Shown: positions 31,496-40,128 of the stretch, piece after piece
Numbering within the stretch: the stretch's first letter is position 1
How the letters are laid out: the number at the start of each line of letters is the position of its first letter
Assembly (NCBI RefSeq): GCF_004362215.1
Contig: NZ_SNWR01000002.1
Location: forward strand, 2,108,001 to 2,172,000
Direction: 5' to 3'
Length of the DNA: 64,000 nt
Source: Paractinoplanes brasiliensis
GTDB lineage: Bacteria > Actinomycetota > Actinomycetes > Mycobacteriales > Micromonosporaceae
Notes under the pieces: generated by a model
The model's database searches: none
Told to the model about the DNA's origin: nothing
Seen by the model: only the letters and a program-made list of their open reading frames with translations
Position numbers and translations under genes: made by a program

Positions 31496-32515
31496 TCACG
31501 TACGTGAAATAACCGCGTCCATCGTCGCCTGCCAGATCGGCGAGGACGGGGTGATCACATCAAAGTGGTCACCCGGCAACTCCAGCAACGTGACACCCGA
31601 CGCGGCGGCGAACCGGCGGTTGATGTCGACCAGGTCGAACCCGTCCCCGCTGCCCTGCACCAGCAGCGCCGGGGAGGCCAGCGGCAGCCGGGTCATCGGG
31701 TCGCTCGCCGCATAGACGTCGGGAACGTCGGCCGGGGCGCCGCCCAGCGCCGTGGTGATCGCACCCTCGCCCAGGAACCGGCGCTGCCCCTCGTACAGGT
31801 CGAGCACCCCCGCCAGCGACACCGCCAGCGTGAGACCCGGGTCGTCGGCCGCCAGGCGCAAGGCGAGCTGCCCACCGGCCGAATGCCCGAACACCACGAT
31901 CGGGGCGCCCGGGTGGCGTTCGCGGGCCTTGGCCACGCCCTGCGCGATGTCAGCCGTGGTGGCCGCCCAGCCGTGCCGGTCGGGGCGGCGGTACTCCAGG
32001 TTCCAGCTCGTCCAGCCGCGGTCGGCCAGGTCGATGGCGAGCGCGTCCATCAGGTCGGCGGCCCAGATCGACCGCCAGAACCCACCGTGAATGAGGATCC
32101 CGACCGGCGCCACGGAGGGGGCGTCCGCCGCGCCGGTCGGGGTCCGTTCTTCGGCCCACTGCTCGGGATGTGAGCCGTAGGCAATCCGCCGGGCCGGGTG
32201 CCGGTGCCGGTGCACGGCGTGCCGGATGGCCCACACCAGCCCCCACACCCCGCGCCCGTGCAGGTGCCGGGGCGAGGCGGGCTCAGCGGCCACCGTCAAG
32301 TCGTAAAACACTGTGTTCGCGGGCTCGGTGGCCATCAACACCGGATCCGCCGGCACCACCACAGCCGGCCCGTCGTGCGCCCCCAGCTCGGCCACCGTCA
32401 CCGCGTCGACGACCTTGAGTCCCGCCGCGAGTTCCCCAGCCGTGTCCTCGGCCAGCTTGATCAGTAGCTCGCGGTCGGCAACAAGCCCCGGCCCGAGCAC
32501 AAGCAGAACATCCAT
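31496..32515 (-). CDS. Alpha/beta hydrolase, candidate kynurenine formamidase with extra N-terminal domain
   Basis: 339 residues. The C-terminal ~205 form an alpha/beta hydrolase with HGGFW at 143-147, nucleophile GHSAGG (Ser 212), probable acid Asp 291 and probable base in GDHFDV (His 317). The HGGxW and DHFD phrases match kynurenine formamidases. Residues 1-115 are an added domain opening LLVLGPGLV and ending GRGVWGLVWAIRHAV, which faintly recalls type II dehydroquinase but lacks its usual NGPNLN start. The kynurenine operon 4 kb away lacks a formamidase, so this may supply it. ATG 32515 has AGGAG 9 nt upstream. A general esterase is the alternative. Confidence 0.75.
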   Translation of the reverse strand: MDVLLVLGPGLVADRELLIKLAEDTAGELAAGLKVVDAVTVAELGAHDGPAVVVPADPVLMATEPANTVFYDLTVAAEPASPRHLHGRGVWGLVWAIRHAVHRHRHPARRIAYGSHPEQWAEERTPTGAADAPSVAPVGILIHGGFWRSIWAADLMDALAIDLADRGWTSWNLEYRRPDRHGWAATTADIAQGVAKARERHPGAPIVVFGHSAGGQLALRLAADDPGLTLAVSLAGVLDLYEGQRRFLGEGAITTALGGAPADVPDVYAASDPMTRLPLASPALLVQGSGDGFDLVDINRRFAAASGVTLLELPGDHFDVITPSSPIWQATMDAVISRT

Positions 32516-32634
32516 CCGAAGGGCTCCTAACAACGATCATGACTGATGCTGGGGTTGACAAGGACCCGCCCTCCCTGGGGGGCCACCTCCACGCCGGTCA
32601 TTGTGGTCGAGTTCGGGTGGCCGTGCGGGCCCCC

Positions 32635-32660
32635 TGTGCACAACTCCCAGCTGTGGACAA
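32635..32660. promoter_or_regulatory. Two DnaA-box-like 9-mers
   Basis: TGTGCACAA and TGTGGACAA lie 8 nt apart in the 247-nt gap between the hydrolase and LLM genes. The second is the exact complement of TTGTCCACA, the high-GC actinobacterial DnaA box. No replication genes are near, so this is not an origin; DnaA titration or chance are options. Confidence 0.3.
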
Positions 32661-32762
32661 CGGGCGAAAACTCAGCGAAATGTGTTACGGCAGCGGCACG
32701 ACGCGAACGCCGCCCGGGACAACATGCGCCGCCGGAAAACCACGCGAGCTCCACCGACCGCG

Positions 32763-33761
32763 CTATCGGGACAGCAGCGGCAGAACCGACGAGCCCAGCA
32801 GTTCCACCCCCCGGTCGTCCGTGAGCCCGTGGGGCGTCCCGAACTCGACCCGCCGCACCCCCGCGTCGATCAAGAGCTGAGCCTGCGCGGCCACCTGCGC
32901 CGGCGTACCGGAAAAAGCGAACCGATCCAGCACCTCGTCCGGGATCAGCCGGCCCGCCTCGGCATCCCGCCCCGCCGCGACCAGCGCCCCCACCGAATCC
33001 ACCAGACCGGGCGGCAGGACGACGGTGGGGTCGAGCGAGGCCACCACCGCCAAATACATCGCCACCTCCGTACGGGCTTTGGCCCGAGCCGCCTCCCCGT
33101 CGGCGTCGACGACCGTGACCGCGCCCAGCACGATGCCGATGTCGTCGACGGAACGCTCGGCCCGCGCGGCCCCCACCTCCAGCCGCGAACGGATCACCGG
33201 CACCATGTCGGGGTTGGCGCTCCCGCCGACCTTGATCTCGTCGGCGATCCGCCCGGCCAGCGCGGCTCCCTGTTCACCCCACGCCCCGATCAGCAGCGGC
33301 ACGGCGGGCCGCGCCAGCGAGTACCGCAGCACGGTGTCCGCCGCGAGCGAGTGCAGGCGACCGGTGTAGGCGGAACGGTCGCCCCGCAGCAGCCGCGCCA
33401 CCACCTCGGCCGTTTCCGCGAGGGCGGTCAGCGGCCGGGGCTGCGGCAACCCGACCGCCCCGAGCCACGTCCCGCGGGCCAGCCCCAAATACGCCCGCCC
33501 GTGCGAGGCCAGGTCAAGGGCCGTGATCTGACCCGCGATCTCGTACGGCGCCATCGAGTACGGGTTCAGGCAGGCCGGACCCAGCCGTACGCGGGTGGTT
33601 GCCCCGGCCATTTCGAGCAGCGGGAAGATCGGGGGCTGGTACATCAGGTCGCCGAACACGGTGAGCACGTCGAAGCCGGCGTCCTCGGCCGCGCGGGCCA
33701 GCCGAGCGTACGTGCCGGCCGGTTTGTCGCTCTGCAACCCCAACCCGATTTCCGTACGCAT
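32763..33761 (-). CDS. LLM-class (probable F420-dependent) oxidoreductase
   Basis: 332-residue luciferase-like TIM-barrel protein of the group related to methylenetetrahydromethanopterin reductase. Visible segments are ARLARAAEDAGFDVLTVFGD, TTRVRLGPACLNPYSM, HGRAYLGLARGTWLGAVGL and LLIGAWGEQGAALAG. Such enzymes usually use F420 or FMN to oxidise or reduce small molecules. It is the last gene of the importer/hydantoinase operon and overlaps the TIGR04076 gene by 1 nt, so it probably acts on the same compound. Substrate unknown. Confidence 0.85.
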   Translation of the reverse strand: MRTEIGLGLQSDKPAGTYARLARAAEDAGFDVLTVFGDLMYQPPIFPLLEMAGATTRVRLGPACLNPYSMAPYEIAGQITALDLASHGRAYLGLARGTWLGAVGLPQPRPLTALAETAEVVARLLRGDRSAYTGRLHSLAADTVLRYSLARPAVPLLIGAWGEQGAALAGRIADEIKVGGSANPDMVPVIRSRLEVGAARAERSVDDIGIVLGAVTVVDADGEAARAKARTEVAMYLAVVASLDPTVVLPPGLVDSVGALVAAGRDAEAGRLIPDEVLDRFAFSGTPAQVAAQAQLLIDAGVRRVEFGTPHGLTDDRGVELLGSSVLPLLSR

Positions 33762-34075
33762 CAGGTCAGGTCCTCGGAGTTCATGGTTCGCCGGCAGGTG
33801 CGCTCGACCTTCATGACGAGCCGTTCCTCGGGGTCGGGGCAGATGAAGTGCGAGTCCTGCGCCAGCCAGTCGCCGGACGCCAGGTCACGCTGCTTGGCCG
33901 CGAGGAACGGCAGCACCGAGGCCAGCGCGTACACGCAGAAGTGTTTGCCCTCGGGGATGGTCAGGTGCGCGCTGTTGGTGAGGTCGAAGTGGTCGCCCAC
34001 CGCCATGCCGCACACCGACCGGCCCTCGATCCGGTCGACGCTGACCCGCAGGTCGTAGATGTCCATCTCGCTCAT
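33761..34075 (-). CDS. TIGR04076-family small protein
   Basis: 104 residues, matching in form the TIGR04076 family: VDRIEGRSVCGMAVGDHFDL, EGKHFCVYALASVLPFLAAKQR, and the C-terminal DSHFICPDPEERLVMKVER. Three Cys and several His could bind a metal. The family is often beside oxidoreductases and has no firm function. ATGA overlap with the dehydrogenase gene upstream and TGATG with the LLM gene downstream place it in the catabolic operon. Confidence 0.8.
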   Translation of the reverse strand: MSEMDIYDLRVSVDRIEGRSVCGMAVGDHFDLTNSAHLTIPEGKHFCVYALASVLPFLAAKQRDLASGDWLAQDSHFICPDPEERLVMKVERTCRRTMNSEDLT

Positions 34076-35175
34076 GACGCCTCCTCGTTGAAGCCGAAGC
34101 CGAATGCCGCCGCCCCACCGAAGCCGGACGCCGCCCCCTCAAAGCCGGACGCCGCCCCACCGAAGCCGGACGCTGCCCCGTCAAAGCCGGACGCCGCCCC
34201 ACCGAAGCCGGACGCCGCCCCGCCGACCCGTACGACGACCTTTCCGGTGGTACGCCGGGCGGCCAGGTCGGAGAGTGCGGCCGGCGCCTCGTCCAGCGGC
34301 ACGACCCGGGTGACCGGCGGTCGCAGCTCACCAGCCGCGCACCGGCGGAACAGTTCGTCGTAGGCGGCCCGCACCTCGGCCGGGCGGGCCCACGGGTACC
34401 GCGATCCCCATGAGACGCCGATCAGGTCGGCGTTGCGGGCGATCAGCCGGGCCGGGTCGACCGGCGGCGGTGGCCCGGCCGCCATACCGACGCTGACCAG
34501 CCGCCCCTCGAACGCCAGGCAGTCCAGCGAGCGGCTGAGCAGGTCACCGCCCACCGGGTCGATGACGACGTCGGCTTGGCAGACGAAATCGTCGTAACTC
34601 CAGGCCTCGGCAGCGCCCTGAGAGAGGCAGATGTCCCTTTTATCCCGGGAGCCGGCCGTGGCGACGACCCGAGCGCCCCGCGCCACCGCCAACTGGATCG
34701 TCGCGATGCCGACCCCGCCCGCCCCGGCGTGCACCAGCACGGTCTCGCCCGCCCGCAGCCGCGCCCTTTCCAGGGCGAACCACGCGGTCTGGTACGTCAC
34801 CGGCAGCGCCGCCGCCGTGATCGGGTCCACGTCGGACGGCCGGGGCACGATCAGGCCGGCGTCGATGGTCACGGTGTCGCCCAGCGCGCCGTGCGGCAAC
34901 GCCGGGCAGGCCACCACCTCCCGCCCGAGCCACTCGTCGGCGCTGGCGCCGGCCGCCACCACCCGCCCCGAGCACTCGACACCTGGCGTCATCGGCGGCT
35001 CGGGCCGTACGGGGTAGTCGCCCCGGCACAGCGACACGTCGAGGAAGTTCAGGCCGACGGCGTGCACCGTGAGCCGCACCTGCCCCGGCCCGGGCGGCGG
35101 GTCGTCCGGCAGGGAGGCGAGCCGCAGCACATCCCGCGGCTCCCCCGCCGAGGTGGCGACGAGTCGACGGATCAT
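34072..35175 (-). CDS. MDR-type quinone oxidoreductase-like dehydrogenase with heptad-repeat tail
   Basis: 367 residues. Residues 1-~315 form a medium-chain dehydrogenase/reductase of the NADPH:quinone reductase type (GLNFLDVSLCRGDYPV, PGVECSGRVVAAG, VLVHAGAGGVGIATIQLAVA), with no structural zinc Cys cluster. The last ~50 residues are odd: five heptads of the form GGAASGF, DGAASGF or EGAASGF, then GGAAAFGFGFNEEAS. They are encoded by a 21-bp tandem repeat, are not part of the family fold and look like a recent expansion at the 3' end. Operon member; substrate unknown. Confidence 0.85.
   Translation of the reverse strand: MIRRLVATSAGEPRDVLRLASLPDDPPPGPGQVRLTVHAVGLNFLDVSLCRGDYPVRPEPPMTPGVECSGRVVAAGASADEWLGREVVACPALPHGALGDTVTIDAGLIVPRPSDVDPITAAALPVTYQTAWFALERARLRAGETVLVHAGAGGVGIATIQLAVARGARVVATAGSRDKRDICLSQGAAEAWSYDDFVCQADVVIDPVGGDLLSRSLDCLAFEGRLVSVGMAAGPPPPVDPARLIARNADLIGVSWGSRYPWARPAEVRAAYDELFRRCAAGELRPPVTRVVPLDEAPAALSDLAARRTTGKVVVRVGGAASGFGGAASGFDGAASGFGGAASGFEGAASGFGGAAAFGFGFNEEAS
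34100..34222. repeat. 21-bp tandem repeat at the 3' end of the MDR gene
   Basis: About five and a half copies of a 21-bp unit containing aagccggacgccgcccc, with the aagccgg start recurring at 34121, 34142, 34163, 34184 and 34205. Units differ at a few bases, some changing Gly to Asp or Glu. In frame, one heptad per unit. Confidence 0.85.
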
Positions 35176-35197
35176 GCGCGCATCACTACGCCGTACG

Positions 35198-35620
35198 TCA
35201 TGACGACTCCTGGGAGGTGAACGCGGGCCGGACGAGTTCGGAGTGGTGGTGCACGATCCGCCAGTTCCCGTCGACGCGGCGCAGCACGTCGGTGACCCGG
35301 GAGTGCTGTTCCGCGCCGCTGCTCGCGTCCTCGGTCACCAGCACGTAGCGGGCCACCCCGACATCGCCCCAGACGTCGATCCGCTTGTCCACCGCGGCCA
35401 TCCGGGACAGCACGGGCCGCTCCCCCGCCGAGTCCCGGATGTCGCGATAGTCGTCCAGCTCGCGCCGCGTGCGCAGCGGGCCGGGTAGGTGCGTCTCCCA
35501 GGTGGTGACGTCCTCGTGCAGGTGCGAGTCGAAACGCGCTCGGTCGCCGGCCAGGAAGGCCGCGTACATGTCGTCGATTCCGGCCGCGATGGCCGCGGCC
35601 CCGATCTCCGCGAAGCTCAT
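35198..35620 (-). CDS. NTF2-like (SnoaL-type) protein
   Basis: 140 residues with the cone-shaped NTF2-like fold: helical start (AAAIAAGIDDMYAAFLAGDR), LHEDVTTWETHLPG, and the C-terminal sheet RVTDVLRRVDGNWRIVHHHSEL. Such proteins are isomerases, dehydratases or ligand binders. It may act on an unstable intermediate of the pathway. Start ATG 35620 overlaps the amidohydrolase stop by 4 nt; a far longer open frame extends upstream only because it shadows that gene. Confidence 0.82.
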   Translation of the reverse strand: MSFAEIGAAAIAAGIDDMYAAFLAGDRARFDSHLHEDVTTWETHLPGPLRTRRELDDYRDIRDSAGERPVLSRMAAVDKRIDVWGDVGVARYVLVTEDASSGAEQHSRVTDVLRRVDGNWRIVHHHSELVRPAFTSQESS

Positions 35621-36828
35621 CGCTGGTCCTCCCGCGTCACGACGCCGCCCTTCATGACGAACCACACGCCCCGGAAGGCGGAGGTGTCGTCGAGGGGATC
35701 GGCGTCCATGGCGATCATGTCTGCGTACTTGCCTGCCTCGATCGTGCCGAGGTCGTTGTCGAGGCCGAGCCAGCGGATCGGGCCGCGGGTGCCCGCGTGC
35801 AGCGCCCGCTCCGGCCCGAGGTGCTCGGCCAGGTTCTCCAGCTCCCGTACGGTGGCGTTGGTGCCCTCGAAGGCCCAGAACGGGGGCATGTCGCTGCCGA
35901 GCAGGATCTCCACCCCGGCTTCCAGGGCCATCGTGAAGCTTTCGATGTGGCGGGGGCCGGCGCCGAGCGAGCGGCACTGCATCCATTCCGGCACGCCCAG
36001 CTCGTCGAAGAACTCCTTGCACCGGGTGACCAGCAACGTCGGCACGAGCGCGGTGCCCTTGGCCGCCATCTGCCGGGCCACCTCGGGGGTCAGCTGGTAA
36101 CCGTGCTCGACGCAGTCCAGCCCCAGCTCGACGGCGGCCGCGATGACCTCGGCCGGGCCCGCGTGCGCGGTGACCTTGCGGCCCCAGGCGTGCGCGGTCT
36201 CGATCACGGCGGCCATCTCGTCGGCGAACAGCTGCGGCGTCGCGATGCCCTCGTGCTCCCCGGCGATGCCACCCGAGATCATCACCTTGATGAGGTCGGC
36301 GCCGGCCTTGATCTGGCTGCGGACCCCGTGCCGGAACCCGACCGGCCCGTCGCACTCCATGGTGTCGCCGCTCTCGTGGCCGTGCCCGCCGGTGCAGACC
36401 AGCGCGCGCCCGGCCGTGTACATGCGCGGCCCGGCCGCCCGTCCGGCGTTGATGGCCCGGCGCAGCGCGAAGTCGGCGTGGTCCTTCTCGGCCACGTTGC
36501 GCACGGTGGTGACGCCGCAGTCCAGGGTGCGGCGGGCGCCGTCGGCCATGTAGAGGGCCAGGTCGTGGGGCCCCATGTCCTTGACCGCGTTGCCGCCGCT
36601 GCCGGGCAGCGACAGCGAGAAGTGGGTGTGCATGTTGGCCAGCCCAGGCGTCACGAAGGCGCCGTTCAGATCCCGTTCGACGACTGGTCCCGCCGCTCGG
36701 GCCTGAGAGGCGATTTCGGAGTACGGGCCCGCGGCCGCGATCCGGTCGCCGGTGACCCAGATGCCGGCGTCCTTGACGGGATGCGCCCGCGCGTCCACCA
36801 CGGTGCAGTTGCCGAGCAGCTGATTCAT
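35617..36828 (-). CDS. Amidohydrolase-superfamily metal hydrolase
   Basis: 403 residues, imidazolonepropionase/prolidase-like branch of the amidohydrolases. The metal site is complete: HxH in NMHTHFSL, bridging Lys in LIKVMISGG, His in VTAHAGPA and VEHGYQL, and Asp in LLGSDMPPFW. The C-terminal AGKYADMIAMDADPLDD is the usual closing strand. It should hydrolyse a cyclic or linear amide. In the operon it follows the two hydantoinase-B genes with an ATGA overlap, so it may cleave a carbamoyl or amide product of ring opening. Cytoplasmic, no signal peptide. Confidence 0.87.
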   Translation of the reverse strand: MNQLLGNCTVVDARAHPVKDAGIWVTGDRIAAAGPYSEIASQARAAGPVVERDLNGAFVTPGLANMHTHFSLSLPGSGGNAVKDMGPHDLALYMADGARRTLDCGVTTVRNVAEKDHADFALRRAINAGRAAGPRMYTAGRALVCTGGHGHESGDTMECDGPVGFRHGVRSQIKAGADLIKVMISGGIAGEHEGIATPQLFADEMAAVIETAHAWGRKVTAHAGPAEVIAAAVELGLDCVEHGYQLTPEVARQMAAKGTALVPTLLVTRCKEFFDELGVPEWMQCRSLGAGPRHIESFTMALEAGVEILLGSDMPPFWAFEGTNATVRELENLAEHLGPERALHAGTRGPIRWLGLDNDLGTIEAGKYADMIAMDADPLDDTSAFRGVWFVMKGGVVTREDQR

Positions 36829-38471
36829 GCGTTCACCCCGTACACCTCGCGGGCCGCCCCGGGTGAGACGTAGCCCTCCTGAACGTCGTGCCGCACCGCG
36901 CCCGGGTCGCGCAGCGCCGGGTCGCCGTGCCCGCCACCGCCGGCGGTGAGCAGCGTGACCCGGTCACCGGCCCGTACGGGGGTGCGTTTGGTGCTGACGC
37001 GCTTCTCGCGGCCGGTGCCGGGGAACACGACAACCTGGTTGGGTTCGGGTTGCCGGCCGCCGTCGAGCGCCCACGGCGCGCTTTTCGTCTTCTTGATTAC
37101 CGACAGGAACTCGCCGTCGGTCACGAACCGGATGTCCCGCCGCAGGCCGCAGCCCCCGCGGAATCTGCCGGCGCCGCCCGAGTCCGTACGGATCTCGACG
37201 CGTTCGAAGAACATGCCGGTCCTCGCCTCGAGCACCTCGACCGGCGTGTTGCGGGCCTGGGTCTGGCACAGGTGGTTGGCCGGGCCGATGCCGTCATGGT
37301 CGGGCGTGCCGCCCCAGCCGACCGGGTCGTTGTTGCTGACCGCGAACATCGAACCGGTGTCGGGGTGGACGCCGACCATCATGAACCCGGGCACGTCCCC
37401 GCCGCTGCTGGCGGGCAGCCGGTCCGGCATCCCCTGGGCCAGGGCCTTGTAGATCAGTTCGAGGGCCACCGTGCCGGTCCACTGCGTGAAAGTGGCGGCC
37501 GGATAGACGGCGTGGAACAGGGTTCCCGGCTCGGCCTCGACCCGCAGCGGGGCGAAGTGGCCGGCGTTGGTCTGCTCGCCGGGGGTGGTGACGGCCTTGA
37601 ACGCGACCCGGCAGGTGGCGATGGTCGAGCCCAGCGGCAGGTTGACCGGGCCGGGCACGGCGGGCGAGGAGCCGGCGAAGTCGACGGTGAACGTTCCGTC
37701 GGCGATGGTCACCGTGCAGCGCATGAGGATCGGGTCCTCGGTGACGCCGTCGTCGTCGAGCCAGTCCTCGGCCGTCCAGCTGCCCTGCGGCAGCCTCGCC
37801 ACTGCCTCCGCGGCCGATTCCTCGGCGGCACGGACAAAGCGGTCGACCGCGTCATCCACCACCGGCCGGGTGTAGCGGTCGAAGAGCTCGGCGACTCGCC
37901 GCTCCCCCGTACGCAGAGCGGCGATCTGGGCGTTCAGGTCGCCGAGCACCAGCGCCGGCATCCGGGAGTTGAAGCGGATCAGCTCCAGGATGTCCCGCAC
38001 CGGCTCACCGCGCGAATACACCTTCGTGCCGGGAAATATCAGGCCTTCTTGGTGCATGTCGGTGGAGTCGAGCACGTACCCGGGGTCCTTGGCGCCCAGG
38101 TCCATCCAGTGGGCCCGGATGCACAGGTACGCCACCAGCTCGCCCCGCACGAACACGGGCGCGAACATCGTCGCGTCGTACGAGTGCGCCGCGTTCCAGT
38201 ACGGGTAGTTGAGCAGGACGATGTCGCCCTCCTCCAAGGACTCGACGTACTCGACGCCTCTGCGGATCGAGTAGTCGTTGGCCCCCAGGAACCGTGACAG
38301 CCCGGTGGACTCGGCGACCAGGCGCAACGACCGGTCGTAGACGGAGATCCCGAAGTCGTGCACCTCGTAGATGACGGGGTTGAAGGCCGTCCGCACCAGC
38401 GCCGCCCGCATCTCCTCGGCCGCCGACACGAGGTGGTTGCGCACGACCTCGACGGTGGCACCGTCAGTCAT
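36825..38471 (-). CDS. Hydantoinase B / oxoprolinase subunit (second copy)
   Basis: 548 residues, HyuB family. Seen are SAAEEMRAALVRTAFNPVIYE, LDSTDMHQEGLIFPGTKVYS, SSGGDVPGFMMVGVHPDTGS and SGGAGRFRGGCGLRRDIRFV, all family landmarks. B subunits pair with HyuA to hydrolyse hydantoins or 5-oxoproline with ATP; related pairs carboxylate ketones. It overlaps the other B-subunit gene by 8 nt and resembles it closely, with a 62-bp identical block. Both appear intact, so two complexes sharing one A subunit, or one A-B-B' complex, are possible. Confidence 0.9.
   Translation of the reverse strand: MTDGATVEVVRNHLVSAAEEMRAALVRTAFNPVIYEVHDFGISVYDRSLRLVAESTGLSRFLGANDYSIRRGVEYVESLEEGDIVLLNYPYWNAAHSYDATMFAPVFVRGELVAYLCIRAHWMDLGAKDPGYVLDSTDMHQEGLIFPGTKVYSRGEPVRDILELIRFNSRMPALVLGDLNAQIAALRTGERRVAELFDRYTRPVVDDAVDRFVRAAEESAAEAVARLPQGSWTAEDWLDDDGVTEDPILMRCTVTIADGTFTVDFAGSSPAVPGPVNLPLGSTIATCRVAFKAVTTPGEQTNAGHFAPLRVEAEPGTLFHAVYPAATFTQWTGTVALELIYKALAQGMPDRLPASSGGDVPGFMMVGVHPDTGSMFAVSNNDPVGWGGTPDHDGIGPANHLCQTQARNTPVEVLEARTGMFFERVEIRTDSGGAGRFRGGCGLRRDIRFVTDGEFLSVIKKTKSAPWALDGGRQPEPNQVVVFPGTGREKRVSTKRTPVRAGDRVTLLTAGGGGHGDPALRDPGAVRHDVQEGYVSPGAAREVYGVNA
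38050..38111. repeat. 62-bp block shared by the two hydantoinase-B genes (copy 1)
   Basis: Identical to 39695-39756, in the same orientation and frame. Exact identity over 62 bp, while flanks differ, suggests gene conversion or strong constraint. Confidence 0.8.
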
Positions 38472-40128
38472 CGAGCGTCACCCCGTAGACGTCACGGGCC
38501 GCTTCCGCCGACACATAGCCCTCGGCGACGTCCCGCTTCACCAGCGCGGGGTCCCGATCGGCGGGGAGCCCGTGACCACCGCCGCCCGCGGTGAGCAGCG
38601 TGACCCGGTCGCCCGGCGTCACGGTCAGGCGCTTGGTGCTGATCCGCTGCTCGCGGTCGGTGCCGGGGAACGCGACGACCTGGTTGGGATCGGGGCGCAG
38701 GCCGCCGCCGAGCGCCCACGGCTGGGTCTTGGTCTTCTTGATGACCATGAGGAACTCGCCGGGAGTGACGAACTTGATGTCCCGGCGCAGGCCGCTGCCG
38801 CCGCGGAACTTGCCGGCGCCGCCCGAGTCGGTGCGGATCTCGACCCGCTCCATGAACATCCCCGTACGGGCCTCCATCACCTCGATCGGGGTGCCGCGCC
38901 CGGTGCTGCCGCTGACGTGGGTGGCCGCGTCCATGCCGTCGTGGTCGGCCGTGCCGCCCCAGCCGACCAGCTCGTTGTTGCTGACCGCGAACATGGCGCC
39001 GGTGTCGGGATGGACGCCGACCATCATGAACCCGGGCACGTCGCCGCCGCTGCTGGCCGGCAACAGTTCCGGCATGCCCTGGGCCAGCGCCTTGAGGATC
39101 AGCTCGAACGCGACGATGCCGGTCCACAGCGTGAACGTGGGCTGCGGGTAGACCGCGTGGAACAGCGTGCCCGGCTCGGCCCGCACCTCCAGCGGCGCGA
39201 CCGTGCCCGCGTTGGAGGGCTCGTGCGGCGACGTCAGCGACTTGAGGATGACCTTGCAGATGGCCTCGGTGGCGCCGAACGGCATGTTGATCGGGCCGCG
39301 GACGGCCGGGGACGAGCCGGCGAAGTCGACCCGGAACGTCCCGTCGGCGATGGTGACGGTGACCCGCATCTTGACCGGCTCGTCGGTGATGCCGTCGTCG
39401 TCCAGGTAGTCCTCGGCGCTCCACGTGCCCTGTGGCAGCGCGGCCAGAGCCGACCTCGTACGGGCCTCACCGTCGGCGATGATCTGGTCGATCGCGGCCA
39501 GCACGGTCTCGCGGCCGAACTTGGCATAGATCTCCAGCAGGCGGCGCTCGCCCGTACGGATGGCCGAGATCTGCGCGTGCAGGTCGCCGAGGATCGCGTC
39601 GGGCATGCGGGAGTTGAACCGCAGCAGCTCGTGGACGTCGTGCACCGGCTCGCCCCGGGACACGACCTTCGTGCCGGGGAAGATCAAGCCCTCCTGGTGC
39701 ATGTCGGTGGAGTCGAGCACGTACCCGGGGTCCTTGGCGCCCAGGTCCATCCAGTGCGCCCGGATGCACAGGAAGCCGATCAGGGTCTCGCCGTCGAACA
39801 CCGGCGCGAACAGCGTGGCGTCGGAGGCGTGCGCGGCGTTCCAGTACGGGTAGTTGAGCAGCACCACGTCGCCCGGGTGCAGGTTCTCGACCCCCACGTA
39901 CTCGACGCCCTTGCGCAACGAGTAGTCGTTGGCCCCCAGGAACGAGGTGAGCCCGGTGGCCTCGGCGACCGGGCGCATCCGGGCGTCGTACAGGGAAAGG
40001 CCGAAGTCGTGCACCTCGTAGATGACCGGGTTGAACGACGTACGGATGAGGGTGGCCCGCATCTCCTCGGCCGCGGACAGCAGATAGCTGCGCACGACCT
40101 CGACACGCGCTCCGTCCAATTCGGTCAT
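38464..40128 (-). CDS. Hydantoinase B / oxoprolinase subunit (first copy)
   Basis: 554 residues, the upstream HyuB paralogue. It matches the other copy through most of its length (SAAEEMRATLIRTSFNPVIYE, LDSTDMHQEGLIFPGTKVVS, SGGAGKFRGGSGLRRDIKFV). The two differ mainly in the middle third and near FLVVIKKTK. It follows hyuA with an ATGA overlap, the usual A-B order, so this copy is the likelier main partner of HyuA. Substrate could be a hydantoin, 5-oxoproline or another lactam; the family does not tell. Confidence 0.9.
   Translation of the reverse strand: MTELDGARVEVVRSYLLSAAEEMRATLIRTSFNPVIYEVHDFGLSLYDARMRPVAEATGLTSFLGANDYSLRKGVEYVGVENLHPGDVVLLNYPYWNAAHASDATLFAPVFDGETLIGFLCIRAHWMDLGAKDPGYVLDSTDMHQEGLIFPGTKVVSRGEPVHDVHELLRFNSRMPDAILGDLHAQISAIRTGERRLLEIYAKFGRETVLAAIDQIIADGEARTRSALAALPQGTWSAEDYLDDDGITDEPVKMRVTVTIADGTFRVDFAGSSPAVRGPINMPFGATEAICKVILKSLTSPHEPSNAGTVAPLEVRAEPGTLFHAVYPQPTFTLWTGIVAFELILKALAQGMPELLPASSGGDVPGFMMVGVHPDTGAMFAVSNNELVGWGGTADHDGMDAATHVSGSTGRGTPIEVMEARTGMFMERVEIRTDSGGAGKFRGGSGLRRDIKFVTPGEFLMVIKKTKTQPWALGGGLRPDPNQVVAFPGTDREQRISTKRLTVTPGDRVTLLTAGGGGHGLPADRDPALVKRDVAEGYVSAEAARDVYGVTLDD
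39695..39756. repeat. 62-bp block shared by the two hydantoinase-B genes (copy 2)
   Basis: Identical to 38050-38111, encoding part of the STDMHQEGL region. Confidence 0.8.

Noticed and set aside
34100..34222. CRISPR-like array
   Set aside because: The 21-bp units are contiguous without spacers and keep the reading frame, so this is a coding tandem repeat.
35621..36355. Long 5' extension of the NTF2-like gene
   Set aside because: The extension lies within the amidohydrolase gene and is Arg/Gly-rich; the ATGA overlap start at 35620 is better.
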